64,000 bases of DNA from Lingula anatina (GCF_001039355.2 NW_019775421.1:99847-163846), one strand, 5' to 3'. Positions 46,225 through 58,290 are shown, counted from the first letter of the stretch. The notes: generated by a model from the letters alone, not told the origin. Made by a program: numbers and translations.

Positions 46225-47815
46225 AAACAAACACGTAACGGTGAAGATAGATACAAACATGTTCATACACAGATAAAGGCCTACATATGCACAAGCACGC
46301 AAACACACGCGTAAACACGCTCGTATTGTACAGTGTACAGTGCCAGGGAAATCTCCACTACGCTTTGATTACTGATAGACTTGCTTCGTGTTTTAATAAT
46401 AGCTTTCTATGGTTTGGTCCGATCGGACATAAAACTCAAAAGTGAAAGTTGGGGTTCTTTGCTGTGTTCTAGTCATGTAGCAAAAATTTTCAAGCAATCT
46501 GTGGCACGTTCAAACATACAATCACACACACACACACACACACAAGCACGTGCACGCACACTCACATCACACAGAGCAGTGAGCGCCAGGATTGTAATCT
46601 GTCAGTCGTGTGTGCTTTCATAGCATTCTGTGATTTGGTCGGATCGGACATCGGACATAAAACTCAAGAGTAAAAATCAGGTAATACTTTGCTGTGTTCT
46701 AGTCATGTAGCAAAGATTTTCAAGCAATATGTGACACGTTCAAACACACACTCACATACACACACATTATTGCACGCGCACACACAGTCATACACGTAAA
46801 CACGTAAAGATGAAGATAAATAATAACATACTCATACAACAACGTGCACGCACATTCACATCACACAAAGGAGTGAGCGCATGTATTGCAATCTAACAAT
46901 CGCTAACAACTTGCTTATATTTCACCAAATGTGGTCTTTCAGATCAAGGACATTTCCTTAGTAAATCTTAACGCTGGATTCTCTTGTCAAGATTAAAAAC
47001 AATAAACATGGAATAAATAGTACTACATGTTCATACCACTTTCCATGGAACACGCTGTCTGACTGTCTGTCATGTTATTACAACGCTGTCACAAATCCCC
47101 ACTGATAATATGTTACCTCGGCACACTTTCACCGATAAACTTGTAAGGTAGCCTGACTCGTGCCTTTTATAGCTTCCTATGATTTGGTCCGATCGGACTT
47201 GAGCTACTTTAGGCCTACTTGTTTTTTTTTTTTTTTTTTAAGCTTCCTGTGATTTGGTCCGATCGGACTCGAGTACGAGCTACTCGAGCTTATGAAGACA
47301 GACTCGTGCCTTAAAAATTAAAGCTTTAAATGATTTGGTCCGATCGGACTTGTCGCTCCGCCGTCACAACCCCGTCGCTCGTATTGTACAGTGTACAGTG
47401 CCAGTGAAATCCCCACTACGCTTTGATTACTGATAGACTTGCTTTGTGTTTTAATAATAGCTTTCTATGGTTTGGTCCGATCGGACTTATGTCGCTCGTA
47501 TTGTACAGTGTACAGTGCCAGTGAAATCCCCACTACGCTTTGATTACTGATAGACTTGCTTCGTGTTTTAATAATAGCTTTCTATGGTTTGGTCCGATCG
47601 GACTTATGACGCTCGTATTGTACAGTGTACAGTGCCAGGGAAATCTCCACTACGCTTTGATTACTGATAGACTTGCTTCGTGTTTTAATAATAGCTTTCT
47701 ATGGTTTGGTCCGATCGGACATAAAACTCAAAAGTGAAAGTTGGGGTTCTTTGCTGTGTTCTAGTCATGTAGCAATAATTTTCAAGCAATCTGTGGCACG
47801 TTCAAACATACAATC
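43505..47815 (+). repeat. R1 repeat array with GTCCGATCGGAC palindrome
   Basis: Several nested levels. A ~1,060-bp segment beginning GAATAAATAGTACTACATGT is at 44,536, 45,593 and 47,010. Inside it, and in shorter units at 44,160-44,380 and 47,380-47,720, the context TTTGGTCCGATCGGAC recurs. Perfect palindromes start at 44255, 44363, 44706, 44766, 44847, 44991, 45347, 45769, 45830, 45911, 46055, 46417, 47187, 47257, 47338, 47475, 47592 and 47709. Flanks vary more than the palindrome. (CA)n tracts separate units. All open frames here are repeat translations. Confidence 0.85.
44519..44535. other. assembly gap (17 N) in a (CA)n tract
   Basis: Undetermined bases at the end of a (CA)n run. A single N at 45,505 sits in the same position of the next repeat unit, so both are probably microsatellite assembly breaks. 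Confidence 0.95.
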
Positions 47816-47848
47816 ACACACACACACACACACGCACACACACACATC

Positions 47849-47885
<37 letters not shown>

Positions 47886-49046
47886 ATACATCCGTATACA
47901 TACGCGCGCGCGCGCGCGAGCGTCTTTTCTTGGAACACGCTGTCTGACTGTCTGCCATGTTAATATACCGTTGTCACAAACAGCGGCTGATAGTATGTTA
48001 CATAGATGAGCTTCCACCGATGAACTGGTAAGGTAGCCTGACCTTTTTAAAGCTCTTAGTGATTTTGCTCGTACATAGTAGCCTGGGGAACCCCAATGCG
48101 CTTTGATTACTGATAGGCTCATAGGCCATCAAAGATTTCAATTTAAAGGTGCACTCTCTCTATACCGATGGCCCCATGTCGGTTTGCCTTGTTCTTGTCG
48201 CACTATCAACACATTTTCTCCATACATGTAAATACAGATTGGGTGCGGAACAATGCGACACTTTTTATCCCAGCAAGGAGGTTATGTTTTTGGTTCCGTT
48301 AGTTTGTCTGTGTGTCTGTCTGTCTGTTAGCAACATTACAGAAAAAGTTATGGACCGTTTATGATGAAGAACCGTTTATGATTTTCAGGAACTGTCAGAA
48401 GTGGGCCAAGGAACAGATGATTAGTTTNTATACAATCACACACACACACACACACACACGCACATCCGTACACACACACACACACACACACACTCATACA
48501 TCCGTACACACACACGCGCGCGCGCGTCTTTTCTTGGAACACGCTGTCTGACTTTCTGCCATGTTAATACACCGTTGTCACAAACAGCGGCTGATAGTAT
48601 GTTACCTAGACGAGCTTCCACCGATGAACTGGTAAGGTAGCCTGACTCGAGCCCCTTTTAAAGCTCTTAAAGCTCTTAGTGATTTTGCCCGATCGTACAT
48701 AGTAGCCTGGGGAACCCCAATGCGCTTTGATTACTGATAGGCTCATAGGCCATCAAAGATTTCAATTTAAAGGTGCACTCTCTCTATACCGATGGCTCCC
48801 TGTCGGTTTGCCTTGTTCCTGTCGCACTATCAACACATTTTCTCCATACATGTAAATACAGATTGGGTGCGGAACAATGCGACACTTTTTATCCCAGCAA
48901 GGAGGTTATGTTTTTGGTTCCGTTAGTTTGTCTGTGTGTCTATCTGTCTGTTAGCAACATTACAGAAAAAGTTATGGACCGTTTATGATGAAGAACCGTT
49001 TATGATTTTCAGGAACTGTCAGAAGTGGGCCAAGGAACAGATGATT
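47816..49046. repeat. ~610-bp segment present twice around a single N
   Basis: 47,816-48,427 and 48,431-49,046 are nearly identical, joined at N 48,428. Each has (CA)n, CG-rich (CGCG)n, the R1 CTGTCTGACT block, ATACCGATGGC and the GAAAAAGTTATGGACCGTTT / CAGGAACTGTCAGAAGTGGG repeat. The frames 48,149-48,364 and 48,773-48,988 are the same sequence twice. Confidence 0.85.
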
Positions 49047-49260
49047 AGTTTTTGTGGTGATCCGGATGAACAATCAATAATCAATAGTCAAAAATAAAAA
49101 AATGACAATGCTACTTTAAAGAAAAAGTTATGGATCTATTTTGATGAAATTTTCAGGAACTGTCAGAAGTGGGCCGAGGAACAGATGATTAGTTTTTGAT
49201 GGTGACCCGGATCAACAATCAATAATCAATAGTCAAAAATAAAAAAATAAGTTATGGACC
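49047..49260 (+). repeat. tandem pieces of a dispersed repeat
   Basis: AAAGTTATGGAT-TATTTTGATGAA, CAGGAACTGTCAGAAGTGGG, GAACAGATGATTAGTTTTTG and GATCAACAATCAATAATCAA follow copies at 48,343 and 48,960. A third, partial unit. Non-coding. Confidence 0.75.
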
Positions 49261-49885
49261 GATTTTGTTTCTCTTTCTGTTGATGATTGCCTTAATAGAT
49301 TAAATTACGGTAAGTTTGGATAAAAATGCGGATTGCCTTAAATTATGTCTAAGATCCCCGCTGAATTAAGACTTAAAAGTGTTGAATTTATGTAATAAAT
49401 AGATATTGATTGCTAACGTGAACAAAACTAAAATAAATATCTAACTCAAAATCGAAGATGTGTTTTGAAATTCACATTTGTATGGCAAACCAATTCAAAA
49501 GAACACGATGCCTTAAAACGGTCCAATATACATTTTTAGTATTTTAATTTAAATAAAAGTGATACAATAATTATTCGGACACATTTCATTTCTTGGTCAT
49601 GACATCATCGATTGAGAGAATAAACGTTCTTCTAACTTTCGAGAACTTCGTGAAACCAGCCCCTTCTCATTAATTGACTAGTTGATTATTGTATTATGAA
49701 ATGAGGCATTGTACGTTAAGCATATTATTATTATTATTGTAATAGAGGCAATAGAAATAAAAAAGGATGTCCAACTCGTCTGATATAATTTCATTATCTA
49801 ACGTTTATATAACATCTTTAGGTAGGATGAATAAATACTGTTTACAATCAGTTCAGGATTTTCCTCTGTAACGTTAAGTATTTGA
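49261..49885. other. AT-rich interval downstream of copy B
   Basis: Short ATT repeats at 49,725-49,738. No gene, hairpin or repeat I can assign. Confidence 0.6.
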
Positions 49886-50168
49886 CTTTTTTTTAATTTT
49901 TGCGAATTATTCTGTTAAATGAAATAATTTACTGGTACACAGACATATACATGTAGTTGCAATTCATATACAGTTGTTATTTATCGATTGTAAATATGTG
50001 ATTAATTATGAAATAAGGGACAGACGTTAAGCTTTACAATTAAATGTAAACGTCTGTATTTTAATAAGTCAATCGTTAAAATATTACGTTAACTACAGTT
50101 GGGAATATTTATTTACATAATTATCTGTAAGTCTGCAAATATCACATCAGTATACATGTATATCACTA

Positions 50169-52883
50169 TTAGTCATAGGCCTTGGTTTTTAGGTTGAGAA
50201 GTTTACCATTCCTTCTATACGTTCTCACTTTCTCCAAAAAGTACGTTTTTATGACTTCCCGGCACCGAGTTTCGAATTGTTTCACAGTGGGTATTGTTTC
50301 TGCCTTTCTCTTGCGATATTCTTTTTCTAATTCATGGTATTTTCGTGGGTCTATTATCCTTAGTTCGGCTATTCCTACCCTGTCCAAAAGAGTTTGCTTT
50401 GCGACCCCTGTGTTAGCATAAGCTGACCGTAGCTTCACCCCGTCCTCGGTAACTCTCTTATACACTTTAGCGTATCGCTCATGGATGCTATACAGGGATT
50501 TCACGGAAGCTGCGCTCGCCCGGCGTTTCATATTTGATGTCTGCGGAGTTTGTTCAGGTTGTTGAATAGGGGGCGTTATGAAGTCGTGTGCACCAGAAAC
50601 CCCATCTTTTTTTATGTTTTCCGCGAAGTCATCTGGAGGTGTGTCTGCAGCTTCTGCACTTGTCTGAGCTCTTGATTCGTTGTTCTTTTTATTTATTTGA
50701 ATAAAATTATGTTTCTCTTGTCCGTGTTTATTGACGTAACATTTATTACAGTACAAAACCATAGGGTGGGGTTTCTTATTTGCACATGTGAGGCAAACAA
50801 CATCAGCTTGTTGTTTACATTCTTTAAAGTGACAAACGTATGTCGATTCGACTTCGTCCGCACTTCCATCCTCCATTTCTGTTTCCGAGTTGGTGTCGGC
50901 GTCAAAGTTTGAGCCGTCAGCAGTGTCCACTATTGCGTGTGCGTCCACGCTGCGTGCTAATAACGCTGCGCCGCTGTTGTCCTCGTTGTTAACACGTATA
51001 CCGATGTCACCTTGGGCAGGGTCACGACGAGACGACACACTTTGCTCCTCTGATGTCCCTTGTTGTACTGGAATTCTTCGGTGGCGTGACAACCTATCAC
51101 CGTGTATGAAATCATCACAGGTCTGACAAATTAATAATCCATGGTTCACATAGCAATGTAGACAAACCAATGTAGCTAAATTTTTACAGTGTACTCTCAC
51201 TCTGCACTGGCATATGTATGGTTTGGGGCTACCGTTTACACGTGACGGTATTCTTGTTCCGTCTGACAACTTGATCCTATAGTGAAATGTTGACCATATG
51301 GCTCTATGAAATTCGCCAACATGTTCGGGACAAAATTTTAAGCAAGTTTTGTGTTCACAATCAAGACACACCATATCTGCCGGATACTTACAGTCAGCAC
51401 ATATGTGAACACCTCTCCGTGTATTATTTTGCAATACAATGTTTGTGTCTACAGTCAGCTCTTCTGGCGACCATGCCTCGGTCAGATGTCTCAAGGGAAC
51501 CCTAATATGACCAGAACGGTTACTTGTGTGGAACCTCTGGTCACATCTGTGGCACAGCATTATAGCATTCTTATTTAAGTATTGAGTACACATCACTGTG
51601 GCAGATCCTTCACAAAAAGACACATTAAGGGCTGTATTGTAGCACTCGTATTTATATACTTCAGCAGCCTCTGATCTCGTCCCCATGTTATTTTCACTTG
51701 TTGCTGCTGTTGATGAGACACGGCATGAAGGTGCCAATGGTGTTGTAGCTGCATTTCTTTCCTTTGTATTTTGCTGAGCAATGTTAAAGAACGCGTTGAT
51801 CGATAATGTACTGTTTGTGGCGTGGTTTGGGTGCCGTTGTCTGAAACACTTGTTGCAGAGTTTGGGTATAACGCTGATGTAGCAGTCCAGACAGACTTCT
51901 TCTACTGTTGATAAACAGCCTTTTACAGCACACTGAAATTGAAGAGTAGATGAGTATTGCACCTATATGTAAACAACAATGGACACTTTCCATCAAAGTT
52001 GAATCGAGGACGCTCAATCATTATTTTTTATTTATGCTTGTATAGTTTCTATACTTTTGTGCATAATGAAATACTGATGTAAGCTTTTCAAGAACTTCCC
52101 ATCTAAAGGGTAAATTTGGGAGCAGCGTTACAAAAGGCTTACATGTATCTCGGACGAGGTGTGGTGTGTTTCAAAAAAGACACAGATAATAGTTTTTTCT
52201 CATACATAAATTTCTTTGGGTATTAGAAAAGTATACCGACACGTATCTAAAAAGGGAGAAGAATGCGAATGGCAATAATAAATTACCAAAAATAAATTGG
52301 GATGGGTTTTGTCGCTGGTGGACCAGCTCTGTTCCACAACAAACCTCGATTACTTCAGACTACAAAACTTGTTTGTCCGACCTTTTCAGTTTAATTACAA
52401 ATAAACGCGACAATGCATTTCTATTACACCAACGTTTCGTCTCAATGTATATCTCGTACCAAACATAAAATTACCATTTTTAATTAGAAAACGAACGAGG
52501 TGTTGGGGGACCCTTCTCCCACTCCTGTCACAAAGAAGGGTAAATGACAGAGGACGTGAAAAAACAACACCCCATCGGTGTGTTTTTGAATATGAAATGA
52601 TCCCTTTTCATCCAACATGTTTATCGCGGCGGCCATTCCACACACACACACTTAATCTCGATGTACTTAACACTCCAAACTTGAAATCATTTTCATTAAT
52701 TATGAAAAAACGGTCCAAAGCTCCCTTGACCCAGATTTTGGGAACCCTCTCTCCCTCGTTGTATACATATAATATATCTCGGTTTCGACACAGACATGGA
52801 TTATAGTTTTTTCATTATACATGTAAGAGATAACGTAAGAGATAACGACACATCTAAAACGTTGATAAGGGAGAAGAATGCAG

Positions 52884-52934
<51 letters not shown>

Positions 52935-54204
52935 TACATCAATTATCAATAATAATAACTCTAATAATTACCACAAATGAATTGGACGGGTTTTGTCCCG
53001 ATGTGATGTGATAGAGAGTCCCCCATGATAGACAGTTCGGTTCCCTTTTACTTGACCCACTAACGTGAGGCTAACACTAACCCATATCATTAAATGAAGG
53101 GTGGACTCTCTGTTACATAGACGCCCAGTTTTGTCGCCGGAACTAGCTGTGTTCCCCAATAAACCTTGATGACCTCAGACCAGAAAAACTTTTTCGACTT
53201 TTTAGTTTAACTACAAACAAACACAACCAAAGGCAATGCATTTCCATTACATCAACGTTTTGTATCAATGTATATCTGGTACCAAACTTTACCATTTTCA
53301 ATTAGAAAACGACCGAGGTGTTGGGGGACCCTTTTCCCACTCCTGTCACAAAGAAGGGAAAACGACAGAGAAAGCTTGACAAAAACGTCATCGGTGTGTT
53401 TTAAAATACGAAATGAACCATTTTCACCCAACAGGCTGACCATGACGGCGATTCCACCTTCTCTCCTCCACCCCCCCCCCCCCCAATATCTCGATGTACT
53501 TTACACACCAAACTGAACTTGAAATCATTTAGATTAAAAAAAAACAACCCAAAGCCACTTCGACTCAGATATTGGGAACCCCCTCTCTCTCTCCTTGCAT
53601 ACAAGATTTAATGACAGATGTCATGATAGCTGAAAACACAGTGACAACTCCGTCGTTCGGATCCGAAACAATCCAGTTCTTCTCAACAGGCTGGAAAACG
53701 GCGATGCGAGCCCCCCCCCCTTCTCCAACCCTCACACACACGCTCGCACATACACATTTTCCTGGGTGCCCTTTTGGTAAACTGTAACTTGTCCACCTTT
53801 CATATCAATAACCTAAATAGATTTATTTTAGGTTATTTGATATTATAGTTTAATTTACGCAATTCTGTGAATGAATGAAATATTGGTCTACTCACCGTAT
53901 GACCAAATCTATTGTTACTGGACATTGGCAGATTGGATGCTACATACGTTTGACCATTTGCTGATCCAGTAGACGTAGCACGCTGTATGTTCATCACTGC
54001 GTCACTGTGATATGGCAATTCCTGTTCTTTGCACGCCAAACTAGAGAGAATTCTTTCACAAATATTTCCTTGTCAGGCATCTTCATGACCGAGTCCTGGA
54101 TCTGTTGATAGACGACTTTCAGACATGTTGGGCTGACTTTGAGGGCTAGCGCCTGTCTCAGGGGGAGACAAGTCTAACGGACTGTGACCGTCGTATTCTT
54201 CCAT
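50169..54204 (-). CDS. B-box array / CCDC106-like protein, copy B (premature stop in exon 1)
   Basis: Same architecture as copy A. Exon 1 is 54,204-53,896 (103 codons, donor CATACG/GTGAGT). Exon 2 is 51,932-50,169 (acceptor AATTTCAG/TGTGCT, 587 residues plus stop), phase 0. Exon 1 starts EEYDGHSPLDLSPPETGASP but codon 44 is TGA (54,073-54,075), after which it returns to homology (PYHSDAVM). If the base calls are right, a full-length product needs read-through or a downstream start such as the ATG of VMNIQR; otherwise it is a pseudogene. Exon 2 is fully open with all five units recognisable. In unit 2 the second CxxC is CTQY, not CTQC. The C-terminal domain (YAKVYKRV, GVAKQTLLD, GIAELRIID) is intact. 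The 1,963-bp intron is longer than in copy A because a segment is locally duplicated. Confidence 0.7.
51933..53895 (-). other. intron of copy B with internal duplication and microsatellite
   Basis: The segment with GACGGGTTTTGTCGC..., TTAATTAGAAAACGA and CTCCTGTCACAAAGAAGGG, present once in the copy A intron, occurs twice here (about 52,140-52,780 and 52,790-53,600). (AAT)n at 52,886-52,933. A ~110-bp insertion near 53,000-53,115 separates matching sequence. Confidence 0.65.
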
Positions 54205-54318
54205 TTTGAAATGACTTAATTAAAACGCAGTATCTGTTGAGTGAAGTGGGTATCGTAAACAATATATATTAATATGAGCAGGAGATAAACTGCCCTCGTT
54301 CCGTATCTTACAATTACN

Positions 54319-54693
54319 CATACGTTTGACCATTTGCTGATCCAGTAGACGTAGCACGCTGTATGTTCATCACTGCGTCACTGTGATATGGCAATTCCTG
54401 TTCTTTGCACGCCAAACTAGAGAGAATTCTTTCACAAATATTTCCTTGTCAGGCATCTTCATGACCGAGTCCTGGATCTGTTGATAGACGACTTTCAGAC
54501 ATGTTGGGCTGACTTTGAGGGCTAGCGCCTGTCTCAGGGGGAGACAAGTCTAACGGACTGTGACCGTCGTATTCTTCCATTTTGAAATGACTTAATTAAA
54601 ACGCAGTATCTGTTGAGTGAAGTGGGTATCGTAAACAATATATATTAATATGAGCAGGAGATAAACTGCCCTCGTTCCGTATCTTACAATTAC
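54319..54693. repeat. exact 375-bp repeat of 53,943-54,317, joined by N
   Basis: I see no mismatch between the two. N at 54,318 joins them. It contains most of copy B exon 1 again. Most likely overlapping contig ends that were not merged. Confidence 0.9.
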
Positions 54694-56860
54694 TAACTGA
54701 GCATGCTTTGATTAAACAATTGAGTAAATTGGAGCGCGAATTTAAGTGACTGGCTGACTGCGAAGTGACAGTCGTCACAAACACACTCAGATAAGAAAAA
54801 GAAGTAATGGTATATTATCCTAGACGCAAGCTCTCCACAGATTCGTGGAATTCGTAGTCTGTGTGGAGTAGGGGCATTAGTCACATTACTGACGTCCAGC
54901 GCAGTCACACGGCAATATTTAAAGGCTCGTATAGTTATACGTATTTGCTCGGATAGGACTAAGGAGATTCCTTTTTTGAATGTTTCAGTTTAGCGTTGCA
55001 TTCGGTAAAATACGTTATCAATACGATGTTCATTCCCTTATAAGTTTATTTATTTGTTAAGAGATGAAGTTAGATGTCCATTTCCATGATTGTACCGGGT
55101 AGGCCTACATACTGTGTGGTGTTTATCAATAAAAAATTTATCGTTCAGGTGTTCTACATATACTGGTACAGCCAACTTGCTCCATCGAACTTGGTTGAAT
55201 CTAACAGTTAAAGTTTTAGCAGTTTAAGTTAAAATTCCGCTAGTAGGCCTACTGATAAAGTTAGATATGAATGGAATAACACTGAGCCTACCAAAGATGG
55301 TGAATTCATTGCTCTGTTGTGCGTGCTTGGTATGTGCCTCTTTCAGTAGCATCGAAACTATTTTACTAATACTTTCTCGTTCAATATAAACGCTGGCTTA
55401 CTGGACTTTTAAATGGGGATTTAGGGGTAGTTTTTAGAAGATGGATAAAAAAACATTAAAAAGAAAAAAACAAAGAAAGTTGGATTTGGGTTTAGCCTGA
55501 GCATTATCACGTTTTCTTACAGGTGCCACAATAGTAACAAATAAACTGTAGCTACAAAACAACCAATTAGCAATCACCTCAATCAATTTAAGAAAAAATT
55601 ATTGTAAAATAAATGAAATGGGATAATCAAAACAGAAATATATGAAAACAAATGATGACACTAGGGTATTTGACAGTAAAAAGTGACGAAAGCAGGACGA
55701 GAATATAAGATTTTATTTACCGAAAAAGCAATTTTGTAACATAATCCATGCTGGTATTCCTTTTACTTTCTAATCCATATAACAGAGGCATTATAAAGCT
55801 ATTCTATTAAGGGATTCTGAATTACTAGGAGAAGTCGCTTCGAACTACTATTTATCAAATCATGCAGTCCGTACAAATGTACCTAGGTGGCAATAGAGCA
55901 ATTTGTCGAAGTAACAATAATGTCCAGTTAACCATCAAGTAGCGGAGTGTTGCACTATAATCGTGAGATTACAACGATCCATGAATCACTATACAATAAA
56001 ACCTATTATGCAGAATATCTCAGATATTGCAGTTGTTTAAGAATAATAGATTACATAAACTTTTATAATATTGAAAGCAGTGATGTCAAAAACATCTTCC
56101 ATCTGTGTGTGCATGTACTTTGTAATCAATATCGTGAGTGTAATGTCATGAAAGCGGACAGTATGCCCTAGACCCGATAAACATATGAATATATATTCCT
56201 TATTCTGAATGAATAATCGTTTGAGAGCAAATGTATGTAAAAAAAATGGGATGTGATTTTTAAAATATGTGTAATATATCTGTAATAATCAATTACACAC
56301 AAAATGTTGATAACGGGCATTATCCCATATCCAAACAGGTGCACGATAACATAGATGGAAGAGTGTACCTATTATCTTTGGCAAACAATAACGCTTATCT
56401 CACACATTTATTTTATCTTTAGTGGCTATTGTTTTGATATGTAACGCCGTTTGTATCTCAAAGCTATAAACATGACATCTCAAAATGATAAAACGACTTT
56501 GTAGACAATAATTTTCTCTCAAAGTGATAAAACCGACCATGTCAAAATAATGAAAATGACTAACATAATACAAATTTTCTCTCAAAATGATGAAAGTGAC
56601 GAACTCAAAATGATGTTAGCACCTGGCAAAAAAATTTATTCTTGTCAAAATGATACTTTCAACATTTTTGTACAAACGGCGTTCATATATAGAAGCTGTT
56701 TCTATGTAATCGAGTTGTTCGCTATGGCAAATAACAGACAGCAGGTGCTCTCTATATCTTCATGGTGTTGTCACCCGTGTCCAGTCTATGGTCACGCTGG
56801 TCAGTGGGGCCATACGGAACGAGGGTCACCACAGGGCGTCCCACCTCTGTTAGTCTTGCG
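54694..56860. other. interval without a gene
   Basis: AT-rich, no repeat family shared with the rest of the window noticed. 56,400-56,640 has repeated CTCAAAATGATAAAA / CTCAAAATGATGAAA phrases (a diverged ~40-bp tandem repeat). The frame 55,947-56,171 has no recognisable domain. Confidence 0.5.
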
Positions 56861-56916
56861 TGGACTGTTTGGTCAGTCTGACCCCTCTGGGTGGTGGTGG
56901 TCTCTTGGCGGACAGN
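56861..56916. repeat. GGTGGTGGTCTC minisatellite ending at an N
   Basis: GGTCAGTCTGACCCCTCTGG followed by GTGGTGGTGGTCTCTTGGCG and an N at 56,916. Same repeat type as 42,740-42,860, which also adjoins a single N. Confidence 0.7.
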
Positions 56917-56934
56917 CAGATTTAAAAAACAAGA

Positions 56935-57060
56935 GTGACTCTAGTGTGGGACTCGAACCAACATATTGTTTAATTTCTGCATACTTCCCTGTCATTGGAT
57001 ACCATAGTAGGCTTATCACCCGTGTCGCTGTCCACTACACCACCAGGTCGTTGTGCACAT
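56935..57060 (-). repeat. tRNA-derived SINE or tRNA pseudogene
   Basis: The minus strand has TGGTGTAGTGG (57,042-57,032), fitting the pol III A box, and GGTTCGAGTCC (56,959-56,949), a perfect B box, followed by CACACTAGAG. Spacing is ~73 bases between boxes, more than in an intronless tRNA gene. It does not fold into a clean cloverleaf, so a SINE or a decayed tRNA is more likely. Confidence 0.55.
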
Positions 57061-57189
57061 CACCGCCGTTTTGTTATATTACATTTACTTGCATCAAGGG
57101 TTTGCTTTTTTATAATTCTATTATACCCAGATTGTCAATATAAAGCGCTTTTACTAAATATCTACTATTCTACAGTAGGACCCTAGCTT

Positions 57190-57430
57190 TTAGACCAAGT
57201 TCTTCTGTATGACGGGCGGACTCTGTGTTTCGTGATAGCTGTCATGAAACGTAGGGTCCGGTTAAATGCAGGGTCCGGGGGACCCTGTATTTTATATTCA
57301 ATTATCATGATACAGAGTCTGGGACTCGTTATTTCAGAAACCAGGGGTCCTACGGACCCCTGGTTTCTGAAATAACGGGTCCCGGACTTTCTGTCATGGG
57401 GGACCTTCTGGTACATGACACCGGCTAAGC
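57190..57430. repeat. nested perfect hairpins
   Basis: 24-bp perfect arms 57,327-57,350 and 57,354-57,377 (CGTTATTTCAGAAACC.../...GGTTTCTGAAATAACG), 3-base loop. The pairing extends with few mismatches to 57,306 and 57,398. A second hairpin has CAGGGTCC / GGACCCTG arms at 57,269-57,287. Non-coding, possibly a MITE or palindromic element. A weaker relative may be at 53,000-53,120. Confidence 0.85.
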
Positions 57431-57524
57431 TGACAGTAATCTAGTGAGACTCCCCACAGGGATAGATCGATCTAAAAATCTATGGAAATGGGGTGTAAGA
57501 TGAAATTGTGACTTTCAAATTTTA

Positions 57525-57919
57525 CGTCATCTCTGATATTTTTGATTTAAACGTTAATCTGGACAAACATCTTAAGTTGGGTTGTTTCTTTACGGTTACC
57601 GAAAGAAAGAGGAAATCTTTTTCTTTATTTTTTAATTTATTTTATTTTATTCAATCTTCGCACTGGTGCACGTATATTACGGCTCTACCCTGCATACTAC
57701 GGTGAAAAAAAAGGACCGCCTTCGACAAATCATGGTTAATAGTAACTAGCATTTTATTTGAAGTTAACTAAAAGGTAAACACTGGATAAGTGAAATAGTG
57801 AAATTCACTTCCCCACCGTTCACGGATTAATCAGTCACTTTTTTTAGCACGCCTACGCTATGCTGGAGCGTGTTTACTCCGTTTATCATTTGAATCATAG
57901 TGCTTTTTCCTCATGCAAC

Positions 57920-57984
<65 letters not shown>

Positions 57985-58290
57985 TTTTCCGAATATACGC
58001 CCAGGAACGAACGCTCCCAATTATGATCAGCACACACACTTAATTTTTTTTATATTTTGAAAGAAGCTATCTCTTCCTTCAGGTTAGACATTCTAAATAA
58101 ATCTAAACACGTAAGATTTCCTTGTCAAGAAAAAATAATTAACATGGAAACAAAAGTACTGCATACGACTTTCCATGGAACAGGCTGTCTGACTGTCTGC
58201 CATGTTATCTCGACGCGCTTCTACCGATTAACTGTTTGTAAGGTGGCCTGCACCGAGCCTCTAAAAGTCGTCAATGATTGAATGGGCCCC
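57525..58290 (+). repeat. dispersed repeat R1, long copy 2
   Basis: Collinear with 11,780-12,480. (TC)n(AC)n at 57,918-57,981. 57,525-57,615 is repeated at 60,085-60,165 (TAATCTGGACAAAC, GAAAGAAAGAGG). Confidence 0.8.

Noticed and set aside
43505-48430. CRISPR-like array (short palindromic repeats with spacers)
   Set aside because: The window is eukaryotic; spacing is irregular, intervening sequence is itself repeated, and there are no cas genes.
56550-57143. 197-codon plus-strand frame
   Set aside because: Crosses an N, a minisatellite and a tRNA-like element; no domain or codon pattern.
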